Source: Schlegelella_A sp038225015 | GTDB lineage: Bacteria; Pseudomonadota; Gammaproteobacteria; Burkholderiales; Burkholderiaceae_C | Direction of reading: 5' to 3' | Assembly (NCBI GenBank): GCA_038225015.1 | Contig: JBBRFB010000011.1 | Span: 1 to 44,273, forward strand | Length of the DNA stretch: 44,273 nucleotides | Shown here: positions 32,407 to 39,770 of the stretch, piece by piece | Numbering within the stretch: the first letter of the stretch is position 1 | How the letters are laid out: each line of letters opens with the position of its first letter | Made by a program: the position numbers and the translations under genes | Notes under the pieces: generated by a model | Database searches by the model: none | What the model was told of the DNA's origin: nothing | Seen by the model: only the letters and a program-made list of their open reading frames with translations

Positions 32407-33180
32407 TCAGGCCGCCCCGTCCTGGCCTGGAGGCGGATCTTCCCCGCCGCGCGGGTCGCCGAGCGCGCCCTGCGCGTCGGCGAGGCGCGAGCCGTCCACC
32501 GGGGTGGCGCGTGCCAGCGCCATCCAGAGCCCGAAGCTCGGTCGCGCCGGCCGCCGGGGCGCCGGCCGGGCCACCGTGAGCCCGGAGTCGCGCGCGATGA
32601 GCACGCCGCACTCCGGCGGGATCTCGTCGACCTCGCCGATGCCTTCGCGAATGGCGTACCAGCATTCGCCGCCGATCTGCAGATACGCCTCGCGCTTGGC
32701 GCTGCGGCGCAGGTCGGCCAGCAGGTCGCTTCGCTGCACCTTCACTTCGTGCACGATCGGCTCGAGGTAGGCCTCGACGGTCGTATGCCGGACCGAGAAC
32801 ACGTCGGGCATCGCGATCACCCAGCCGGCCTCGACGCGCGCACGCACCGCCAGGCCGCGCCAGGCGAGCCGGCCAGCCCGCGTCAATTCGGCAGCGATCC
32901 GCGCGACGAGCGCTTCGTGGGCATCGCGCCGGGCCCGGTTCTTCCGCAACGTCTCGGCCAGCACGGCGATCCCGGCATCGGTGACGCGCAGCGTCTCGTG
33001 ACCGAACGGCCCGCGCTCGCGGGCAATCAGCCCGGCAGCCAGCAGCTCGATCTCGACGGCGTCCTGGCACGGCCAGCCGGCCGACCGGTACACCTCGCGC
33101 AGCCGCCGCCGATGAACGACGCCCACGGCGACCCCGGGAGGGGCTGTCGGATCGGGGTGGGAGGAAGGGCCGGCGAGCAT
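32407..33180 (-). CDS. MmcB-like protein with PD-(D/E)XK nuclease-type motif
   Basis: 257 residues. The central stretch EAYLEPIVHEVKVQRSDLLADLRRSAKREAYLQIGGECWYAI resembles MmcB-type DNA-repair proteins, in which an ExK strand (HEVKVQRSD) provides active-site residues, followed by EIPPECGVLIA (the family's conserved end-of-core). The N-terminus (about 30-95) looks like a winged-helix unit (RLREVYRSAGWPCQDAVEIELLAAGLIARER, LRVTDAGIAVL). Together these suggest a DNA-binding nuclease-fold protein. Catalytic activity is not certain. ATG 33180 is the best available start although it lacks a good ribosome-binding site. It is first of a run with the EamA transporter, lipoprotein and double ATPase. 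Confidence 0.65.
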   Translation of the reverse strand: MLAGPSSHPDPTAPPGVAVGVVHRRRLREVYRSAGWPCQDAVEIELLAAGLIARERGPFGHETLRVTDAGIAVLAETLRKNRARRDAHEALVARIAAELTRAGRLAWRGLAVRARVEAGWVIAMPDVFSVRHTTVEAYLEPIVHEVKVQRSDLLADLRRSAKREAYLQIGGECWYAIREGIGEVDEIPPECGVLIARDSGLTVARPAPRRPARPSFGLWMALARATPVDGSRLADAQGALGDPRGGEDPPPGQDGAA

Positions 33181-33298
33181 CGCGTGAATCGTCGGGGCAG
33201 GCCTCGATCGACGCCTCGAACCATACCGGCTTTTCGACGCCGGCTTTCGGGTCGCAGTTAGGATTCGAGCCTGCCTTTGCCCCTGTCGAGGACCCACC

Positions 33299-34426
33299 GT
33301 GACGCCTGTCCGCCTCCTGAAGTCTTCCGCCCTCTTCCTGGCCGCGCTGGCCGGCCTGGCGCTGTCGGCGCCGGCCGCGCTCGCCGCCGACCCGAAGGTG
33401 CTGAACATCTACAACTGGTCCGACTACATCGCCGACGACACGATCAGGAACTTCGAGAAAGAGACCGGCATCAAGGTCAACTACGACAACTACGACACCA
33501 ACGAGATCCTGCAGGCCAAGCTCGTCGCCGGCAACACCGGCTACGACATCGTCGTGCCCAGCTCGCACTTCGCCAAGCTGCAGATCGAAGGCGGCCTGCT
33601 GCAAAAGCTCGACCGCTCCAAGCTCACGAACTGGGGCAACCTCGACCCGACGCTGCTCAAGCAGCTGGCCTCGGTCGACCCGGGCAACCAGTACCTCGTC
33701 GACTGGATGTGGGGCTTCGTCACCGTCGGCATCAACGTGCCGAAGGTCAAGGCTGCGCTCGGCTCGATGCCGATGCCCGAGAACGCCTGGAGCCTGATCT
33801 TCGACCCGAAGTACGCGGCGAAGCTGAAGAGCTGCGGCATCAACTTCCTCGACTCGGCCTCCGAGGTGCTCCCGGTCGCCATGCTCTACTTCGGCAAGCC
33901 CCCCTACAGCGCGAACGCCGCCGACTACGCCGCGGCGGCGCAGATGCTCAAGTCGGTGCGGCCGTACGTCACGCGGTTTTCTTCGTCGGGCTACATCAAT
34001 GACCTGGCCGGCGGCTCGCTCTGCGCCGTGATGGGGTACTCGGGCGATATCAACATCGCGCGCGCCAGGGCGATCGAGGCGAGCCCGAAGCAGCCGCCGG
34101 CGATCGAGGCGCTGATTCCCAAGGGCGGCGCGACGCTCTTCTTCGACACCATGGCGATCCCGAAGGACGCGAAGAACGTCGAGAACGCGCACCTCTTCAT
34201 CAACTACATCCTGCGCCCGGAGGTCGCCGCGTCGATCACCAACAAGGTCTTCTACGCCAACCCGAACGCCGCCTCGCTGAAATTCGTGAAGAAGAGCGTG
34301 GCCGAGAACCCGACCATCTTCCTTTCCGACGCCGACAAGGCACGCATGACGCCGCCGAACGCGGTGCCGCAGGCGATCCGGCGCGTGCAGACGCGCATCT
34401 TCACCAACTTCAAGGCCGGCAAGTAG
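33299..34426 (+). CDS. PotF/PotD-like periplasmic polyamine-binding protein
   Basis: 375 residues. Start is GTG 33299; the N-terminal signal peptide ends near ALAADPK. The mature protein begins KVLNIYNWSDYIADDTIRNFEKETGIKVNYDNYDTNEILQAKL, the classical opening of putrescine/spermidine-binding proteins, and retains VPSSHFAK, WMWGFVTVGIN and GYSGDINIARA. Ligand specificity (putrescine or spermidine) cannot be read confidently. The usual potGHI permease and ATPase genes are not here, so it is an orphan binding protein. It is convergent with the DUF427 gene. Confidence 0.92.
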   Translation: MTPVRLLKSSALFLAALAGLALSAPAALAADPKVLNIYNWSDYIADDTIRNFEKETGIKVNYDNYDTNEILQAKLVAGNTGYDIVVPSSHFAKLQIEGGLLQKLDRSKLTNWGNLDPTLLKQLASVDPGNQYLVDWMWGFVTVGINVPKVKAALGSMPMPENAWSLIFDPKYAAKLKSCGINFLDSASEVLPVAMLYFGKPPYSANAADYAAAAQMLKSVRPYVTRFSSSGYINDLAGGSLCAVMGYSGDINIARARAIEASPKQPPAIEALIPKGGATLFFDTMAIPKDAKNVENAHLFINYILRPEVAASITNKVFYANPNAASLKFVKKSVAENPTIFLSDADKARMTPPNAVPQAIRRVQTRIFTNFKAGK

Positions 34427-34451
34427 GGCCAGCGCGGCGGGCAGAGGTTCC

Positions 34452-34730
34452 TCAGCCGACCTGCACGCCCTTCCAGAACGCGACGCGGTCCTTGATCTGC
34501 CGCGCCGCCTCGCTGGGCTCGGGGTAGTACCAGACCGCGTTCTCGTTGAGCTCGCCGTCGACCATCAGGCTGTAGTAGTGGGCCTGGCCTTTCCACGGGC
34601 AACCCGTCCGGTGGTTGCTGAACGTCACGTACTCCCGGTTCAAGGTGGACGCCGGAAAGTAGTGGTTGCCCTCGACGACGACGGTGTCGTCGCTCTCGGC
34701 GATCGTGGCGCCGTTCCAGGTGGCCTTCAT
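34452..34730 (-). CDS. DUF427 domain protein
   Basis: 92 residues, the whole of a DUF427 beta-sandwich domain: MKATWNGATIAESDDTVVVEGNHYFP, TFSNHRTGCPWKGQAHYYSL and NAVWYYPEPSEAARQIKDRVAFWKG. The conserved CPWKG and WYYPEP motifs are present. No biochemical function is established for the family. It starts at ATG 34730 and is divergent from the depolymerase-family gene, with a 256-base spacer. Confidence 0.9.
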   Translation of the reverse strand: MKATWNGATIAESDDTVVVEGNHYFPASTLNREYVTFSNHRTGCPWKGQAHYYSLMVDGELNENAVWYYPEPSEAARQIKDRVAFWKGVQVG

Positions 34731-34943
34731 GAGTGGAGTCCTTTGGTTGCTGTTGCGCGGTTCGCCTGTCATCGTATCGACCGCGCCGCGACCAAGGGTT
34801 ATCGGGGCCTTCCGCTCGCGGTCGGCCGGACTCGACGCCACACTCGCGGCCAGGCTGGAGGCCGAGACAACCGATTTGCCACGCCCACGGCCGAAATAGG
34901 CGCCGTCCGACGCTCACCGCCGCATCGCCCGGTTACGCTCTGG

Positions 34944-34962
34944 TTTGTTGCACTGCAGCAAA
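34944..34962 (+). promoter_or_regulatory. Palindromic operator resembling a PhaR site
   Basis: TTTGTTGCA-C-TGCAGCAAA is an inverted repeat with one mismatch per arm, 24 bases before the depolymerase-family start. TGC-rich palindromes of this kind are bound by the polyhydroxybutyrate regulator PhaR in other proteobacteria, and the adjacent gene product belongs to a PHB-related family. The regulator assignment is inference. Confidence 0.45.
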
Positions 34963-34986
34963 GTGCGTCGGACGAGTGAGGATCCG

Positions 34987-36261
34987 TTGAATTCATTTTT
35001 CAGGAAATTCCTGGCCGCCAGTCGGCGAAGCAGCCGGAACGGCCTGCTCGAGGCAACCGAGGCGGTGCAGCGAGCGCTGCACTCGGCGACGGCGGCGGTC
35101 ACGGGCGCGCCAGCGCCGGTGGCGAGCACACCGAAAGCGCCCGCGCCGAAGGCACCCGACGCCAACCGCCGCGCCAGCGCCGAGGGCGGGTCCGCGCCAG
35201 CCTGGCGGGCGGCGGAGGCCGCGGTCGCGCCGGCCGTGAACCGGCCAGGCTCGGCGCGGTTCGACGAAGGCAGTTTCAGCGCCGCCTCCGGCTCGCGCCA
35301 CTACAAGCTCTACGAACCGGCAGGATTCGACGGCCGGACGCTGCCGCTGATCGTCATGCTGCACGGCTGCACCCAGGACCCCGACGACTTCGCGCTCGGC
35401 ACGGGCATGAACGAGCTCGCGGCACTGCAGGGCGCATTCGTGCTCTACCCGGCGCAGCCACCGCGCTCGAACGCCTCGAAGTGCTGGAACTGGTTCGTTC
35501 CCGGCGACCAGCGGCGAGGCTCCGGCGAGCCGGCTGTTCTCGCCGCCATGACGCGGCATGTCGTCATGAGCCATGCGATCGACCCCCGCCGCGTCTTCGT
35601 CGCCGGGCTCTCCGCCGGCGGCGCGATGGCGGCCATCCTGGCCCGCGAGTATCCCGATCTCTTCGCCGCTGCAGGCGTCCATTCGGGCCTGCCACCGAGC
35701 GCGGCGCACGACGTCGCCTCGGCCTTCGCTGCCATGAAGTCCGGTGCCCCGGCGCCACCCCGGCCTCTGTCGGGCCTGGCCGGCCAGGCGATGGTGGCTG
35801 CCTCGCCACTGCGCACCCCCCTGGCGGCCTGGCCGAGCACGCTGCGCACGCCTCAGGCGGGCGACGCCGCCGGCCGCCCCGGATCGCCCGCGCCCGGCGC
35901 GGCACGCGAGGCAGCGAGCGGTGCTCCCCTGATCGTGTTCCACGGCGACGCCGACACCACCGTCAATCCGCTCAATGCCGCTCACGTGGTCGAGGCCGCG
36001 CTCGGCACGGCGCCCTGGGACGTCACGCGCGAGCGGGTCGCCGCCCAGGCCGGGCAACGCGGCTACACCCGCACCGTCTATCGACCGGAGGGCGCTTCGA
36101 CGCAGGCGCCGAGCCGGGCCGAGTCGTGGCTGGTGCATGAGGCATCCCACGCCTGGGCGGGCGGCAACAGCGCCGGAAGGTTCACCGAACCCGATGGCCC
36201 CGACGCGTCGCGCGAGATGCTTCGTTTCTTCAGCGAGCATGCGCTCGTGCCGGCGCGCTGA
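34987..36261 (+). CDS. PHB depolymerase family esterase
   Basis: 424 residues read from TTG 34987, chosen because TGAGGA at 34976-34981 is a good ribosome-binding site and the product opens LNSFFRKFLAASRRS. After a long Ala/Pro-rich linker (roughly 35-95) the PHB-depolymerase-type hydrolase domain appears: LPLIVMLHGCTQDPDDFALGTGMNELA, CWNWFVPGDQRRGSGEPAVL, the lipase box GLSAGG (Ser about 208) and FHGDADTTVNP (catalytic Asp), with the His near WLVHEASHAWAGG. No signal peptide is visible, so an intracellular or short-chain esterase role is likely. Members of this family include PHB depolymerases and feruloyl esterases. Confidence 0.85.
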   Translation: MNSFFRKFLAASRRSSRNGLLEATEAVQRALHSATAAVTGAPAPVASTPKAPAPKAPDANRRASAEGGSAPAWRAAEAAVAPAVNRPGSARFDEGSFSAASGSRHYKLYEPAGFDGRTLPLIVMLHGCTQDPDDFALGTGMNELAALQGAFVLYPAQPPRSNASKCWNWFVPGDQRRGSGEPAVLAAMTRHVVMSHAIDPRRVFVAGLSAGGAMAAILAREYPDLFAAAGVHSGLPPSAAHDVASAFAAMKSGAPAPPRPLSGLAGQAMVAASPLRTPLAAWPSTLRTPQAGDAAGRPGSPAPGAAREAASGAPLIVFHGDADTTVNPLNAAHVVEAALGTAPWDVTRERVAAQAGQRGYTRTVYRPEGASTQAPSRAESWLVHEASHAWAGGNSAGRFTEPDGPDASREMLRFFSEHALVPAR

Positions 36262-36349
36262 GGGACGTCGAAGCGAGTCGCCGGCTCGGCGAATGCAAAT
36301 CGTGCAGAGCGCGTGCCCGCGAGCCGCAACGTGCGAGCCGAGTCGAACT

Positions 36350-36378
36350 AGATCAAACGTTTGATCTTGGGCTAGAAT
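36350..36378 (+). promoter_or_regulatory. Promoter and palindromic operator of the TetR-RND operon
   Basis: AGATCAAACGTTTGATCT (36350-36367) is a perfect 18-base palindrome. The -10 box TAGAAT follows at 36373-36378 and the ATG of the regulator at 36387, so the palindrome occupies the -35/spacer region. This is the expected position of a TetR autorepression site. The start of transcription would be nearly at the ATG. Confidence 0.75.
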
Positions 36379-36386
36379 CGCCGCCC

Positions 36387-37079
36387 ATGTCCTGGACGCC
36401 TCCTGCCCTGGCCCCCCGATCGATCCGCAAGGACGGCGAGCTCTCGCGCGCACGCCTGCTCGAAGCCGCGCTCCGGCTCTTTGCGCAGAACGGCTTCGCG
36501 CGGACGTCGACGCGCGACATCGCCGAAGCGTCGGGCAGCAACTTGGCCGCCATCAGCTACTACTTCGGCGACAAGGCGGGCCTGTACCGGGCCGTCATCG
36601 AGAGCTCGATGCGGCTGCCCGAATTGCACGGCGACGCTGCGGACACCAGCCTCGAGGCGACCCTGCGCGCGCTGTATGCGGGATTCCTCGAGCCGCTGAA
36701 GCAAGGCGACCTCGCGCGGCAGTGCATGAAGCTGCACATGCGCGAGATGATCGAGCCCACGGGCCTGTGGTCGGGCGGCATCGCCGGCAGCGTGCAGCCG
36801 CTGCACGAATCGCTGGTCGCGGCGCTTCGCCACCACCTCGGGCTGCGCCGGGCCGACGACGAAGTGCGGCGACTCGCCATCTGCATCGCCGCCCTCGGCG
36901 TCCATCTGCACCTGGGCTGCGATGTCACCGAGACGCTGGCGCCCGGGCTGGGCGGCACGCCGGCCGCGCTCGACGCATGGCTCGAGCGGCTGGTCATGTA
37001 TGCCACGGCGATGGTCGCCGCCGAAGCCGCGCGGCGAAAGCCCGCCCGCGCGGCGAGAAGCCGGGCCACGGTCCGATGA
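36387..37079 (+). CDS. TetR family transcriptional regulator (CerR/CecR-like)
   Basis: 230 residues. The N-terminal TetR HTH (RARLLEAALRLFAQNGFARTSTRDIAEASGSNLAAISYYFGDKAGLYRAVI, about 20-70) is followed by a C-terminal ligand domain of the DUF1956 type. Its neighbour is an RND efflux operon, and its coding end overlaps the next gene's ATG as ATGA (37076-37079). A perfect palindrome at its promoter is the likely operator. It probably represses its own operon until an effector, perhaps a pump substrate, binds. Confidence 0.9.
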   Translation: MSWTPPALAPRSIRKDGELSRARLLEAALRLFAQNGFARTSTRDIAEASGSNLAAISYYFGDKAGLYRAVIESSMRLPELHGDAADTSLEATLRALYAGFLEPLKQGDLARQCMKLHMREMIEPTGLWSGGIAGSVQPLHESLVAALRHHLGLRRADDEVRRLAICIAALGVHLHLGCDVTETLAPGLGGTPAALDAWLERLVMYATAMVAAEAARRKPARAARSRATVR

Positions 37080-38554
37080 CCGGACGGACGACGGCCGCCC
37101 CGGCCCCTGCATCGCGGCCCCGGTCACGGACCCGCGGCGTTGCCGTGGCCGTTGCCGCTGCGCTCGTCGGCTGCGCCGGCCTGCCGGCGCCGGCACCCAG
37201 TCCCGTTCCCGCGGCGAGGCCGGCCGCCGCCTGGCAGGCGCCGCTGCCGCACGAGGGCTCGCTCGCCGAGCTGTCGGCCTGGTGGTCGCAGTTCGACGAC
37301 CCGCTCGTGGCTTCGCTCGTCGACGCCGCCGAGGCGGTGAGCCCCACGGTCGGCAGCGCCGCGGCGCGGATCGCCGAAGCCCGCGCCACCCGCGTCGCCG
37401 CCGGCGCCGCCCTGCTGCCGTCGGTCTATGCCAGCGCCGGCCTCGGGCGCGGGCGCAGCGACCCGCTCACGCCCACCGGTACCACCGCCAGCGCCGGCCT
37501 GCAGGCGAGCTGGGAGATCGACCTGTTCGGGCGCAACCGCGCCGGCCGCGATGCCGCCGAGGCGCGCCTTCAGGCGTCGGCCGCCTCCTGGCACGACGCC
37601 CGCGTCGCCGTCGCCGCCGAAACCGCCAGCGAGTACGTCGGCCTGCGCGCCTGCGAGGCGCGCCTGGCCCAGGCCCGGCTCGATGCCGCATCGCGCGGCG
37701 AAACCTCGCGCCTGACCGACCTCAGCACGCAAAGCGGCTTCGAGTCGCGCGCCAACGCGGCGCTGGCCCGGGCTGGAGCGGCACAGGCGCGGGCGAGCGT
37801 GACCCAGCAGGCAGAAGCCTGCCAGCGCAGCGTCAAGGCGCTGGTCGCCCTCACCGGGCTCGACGAGCCCGCCTTGCGCGTGCGCCTCGACGCGTCGACC
37901 GGTCGGCTGCCGGAGCCGGCGGCGATCGCGGTGCCGAGCGTTCCCGCCGCGGCGCTGGCGCAGCGGCCCGACGTGCTCGCCGCCGCGCAGCGCGTGACGG
38001 CGGCCAGTGCCGACGTCGCCAAGTCCGAGGCCGATCGCCTGCCGCGAGTCAGCCTCGCCGGCAGCATCGGCGTCGCCCGCTTCGAGTCGAGCCTGGGCGA
38101 TTTCGAAGGCACGACGTGGAGCATCGGCCCGGTCTCGGTGACGCTGCCGGTGTTCGACGCCGGCATGCGGGTCGCCAACGTCGCCGCGGCCCGCGGCCGT
38201 TACGACGAGGCGGCGACGGCGTACGCGGCGACGTTGCGCGGCGCGGTCCGCGAAGTCGAGACCGCCCTGCTCGCCCTGCAGAGCACCGGCGAGCGCGGCG
38301 ACGACGCCCGCGTAGCCGCCGACAACTTCGAGGCCTCGACCCGCGCCGTCGAGGCGCGCTACAAGAGCGGCTTCGGCACCCTCTTCGAGCTCGAGGAGGC
38401 ACGGCGCAACGCGCTGCTCGCGCAGAACACGCTGATCGACCTGCGCCGCGAGCGCGTCGCCGCCTGGATCGCCCTCTACCGCGCCCTCGGCGGCGGCTGG
38501 CGCGCCGGCGACGCCGCCGTGATCGCCGCCCAAACACCCCCGGGACCCCGATGA
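37076..38554 (+). CDS. RND efflux outer-membrane lipoprotein, NodT family
   Basis: 492 residues of the TolC-like outer-membrane factor class. A signal peptide ends in lipobox ALVGC (lipid Cys33). The mature protein shows WWSQFDDPLVASLVDAA and SVYASAGLGRGRSDPLTPTGTTASAGLQASWEIDLFGRNRAG, classical of the NodT group, with two internal repeats of the coiled helical barrel. It forms the outer-membrane exit of the tripartite pump encoded by the next genes. Starts overlap the regulator stop (ATGA, 37076-37079) and its end overlaps the adaptor (38551-38554). Confidence 0.93.
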   Translation: MTGRTTAAPAPASRPRSRTRGVAVAVAAALVGCAGLPAPAPSPVPAARPAAAWQAPLPHEGSLAELSAWWSQFDDPLVASLVDAAEAVSPTVGSAAARIAEARATRVAAGAALLPSVYASAGLGRGRSDPLTPTGTTASAGLQASWEIDLFGRNRAGRDAAEARLQASAASWHDARVAVAAETASEYVGLRACEARLAQARLDAASRGETSRLTDLSTQSGFESRANAALARAGAAQARASVTQQAEACQRSVKALVALTGLDEPALRVRLDASTGRLPEPAAIAVPSVPAAALAQRPDVLAAAQRVTAASADVAKSEADRLPRVSLAGSIGVARFESSLGDFEGTTWSIGPVSVTLPVFDAGMRVANVAAARGRYDEAATAYAATLRGAVREVETALLALQSTGERGDDARVAADNFEASTRAVEARYKSGFGTLFELEEARRNALLAQNTLIDLRRERVAAWIALYRALGGGWRAGDAAVIAAQTPPGPR

Positions 38555-39696
38555 ATCGTCTCGCTCACCGCTTCGCTCCCGCGGCCGCGGCGCTCGTCGT
38601 CGTCGTCACCCTCGTCGGCTGCGGCCGCAGCGCCGACACGGCCGACAAGCCCGCGGCCAGCGCCGCTGGTTCTGCACCGAAGCCGGCGCTCACAGTCACC
38701 GTCACGCAGCCGATCCGCCAGACGTTGCCACTGCGGATTGGCGCCAACGGCAACATCGCCGCCTGGCAGGAAGCCATTGTCGGCACCGAGGCCAACGGCC
38801 TGCGCCTGGCCGACGTGCGGGTCAACGTCGGCGACGTCGTCAAGCGCGGCCAGATCCTGGCCACCTTCGCGACCGACACCCTGGACGTCGACCTCGCCCA
38901 GTCGCGCGCCGCGGTCGCCGAGGCCGAAGCGACCCTCGCGGAGGCGGCCGTCAACGCCCAGCGGGCGAAGAGCCTGGAGGCGACCGGCGCGCTGAGCGAG
39001 GCGACGATCAACCAGTACGTGACCGCCGAGCGCACGGCGAAGGCGCGGCTCGACGCGCAGCGCGCGGCGTCGCGATCGCGCCAGCTCAAGCTGTCGCAGA
39101 CGGCCGTGCTGGCCCCCGACGCCGGCGTCATCTCGTCGCGCAGCGCCACGGTCGGCGCCGTGCTGCCGGCCGGGCAGGAGCTCTTTCGCCTGATCCGGCA
39201 GGGCCGGCTCGAATGGCGCGCCGAGGTGCCGTCGGCCGATCTCGCCCGCATCAAGCCGGGCACCCACGCAGCGGTCGTCGCCGGCGGCGCCGAGATCTCC
39301 GGCACGGTGCGCACGACGGCGCCCACGGTCGACCCGCAGACGCGCAACGGCATCGTCTACGTCGACCTGGCCCGGCCCGGAAGCGCTCGCGCCGGCATGT
39401 TCGCCAGCGGCGAGTTCGACGTCGGCGACGCCAGCGCGCTCACGTTGCCGCAGAGCGCCGTGCTCTTGCGCGACGGCTTCAGCTACGTGCTGACGGTCGG
39501 CGCCGACGCCAGGGTGAGCGAGGTCAAGGTCGCCGTCGGTCGGCGCATCGGCAACCGGATCGAGGTCAGGAGCGGCCTCGATCCGTCGGCGCGGGTTGTC
39601 GTCGCCGGGGGCGCCTTCCTGAGCGACGGCGACACGGTGCGGGTCGTCGAGGCCAGGCCGGCCGACGCGGCTGCCTCGACGATGGTGAGGCGCTGA
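38551..39696 (+). CDS. RND efflux periplasmic adaptor (membrane fusion protein)
   Basis: 381 residues. A lipobox VTLVGC (lipid Cys24) anchors it. A short biotinyl-lipoyl half (GLRLADVRVNVGDVVKRGQILATF), a helical hairpin (about 115-170) and the matching second half (SQTAVLAPDAGVISSRSATVGAVL) are followed by the beta-barrel and membrane-proximal domains. It bridges the inner-membrane RND pump and the NodT-type channel. The end TGATG at 39694-39698 couples it to a tiny ORF that leads to the pump gene. Confidence 0.93.
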   Translation: MNRLAHRFAPAAAALVVVVTLVGCGRSADTADKPAASAAGSAPKPALTVTVTQPIRQTLPLRIGANGNIAAWQEAIVGTEANGLRLADVRVNVGDVVKRGQILATFATDTLDVDLAQSRAAVAEAEATLAEAAVNAQRAKSLEATGALSEATINQYVTAERTAKARLDAQRAASRSRQLKLSQTAVLAPDAGVISSRSATVGAVLPAGQELFRLIRQGRLEWRAEVPSADLARIKPGTHAAVVAGGAEISGTVRTTAPTVDPQTRNGIVYVDLARPGSARAGMFASGEFDVGDASALTLPQSAVLLRDGFSYVLTVGADARVSEVKVAVGRRIGNRIEVRSGLDPSARVVVAGGAFLSDGDTVRVVEARPADAAASTMVRR

Positions 39697-39770
39697 TGTC
39701 CGCGCTCGGCCAGGCCATCGTCGGCCTGTGGTTCCCGGCGCAGGGCAAGGGGTCGACGGCGTGCAGATGA
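39696..39770 (+). CDS. 24-residue coupling ORF between adaptor and RND pump genes
   Basis: A 24-codon ORF beginning MSALGQAIVGLWFP. Its ATG overlaps the adaptor stop in TGATG (39694-39698) and its TGA overlaps the pump ATG as ATGA (39767-39770), so it bridges the 70-base gap with no untranslated bases. It may be translated to couple the pump to the adaptor, or encode a small hydrophobic pump-associated peptide. Too short to judge by codon bias; the precise double overlap is its only evidence. Confidence 0.4.
   Translation: MSALGQAIVGLWFPAQGKGSTACR

Noticed and set aside
34945..34986. Earlier TTG start for the depolymerase-family gene
   Set aside because: It would place the palindromic operator inside the coding sequence and lacks a ribosome-binding site; TTG 34987 has one.
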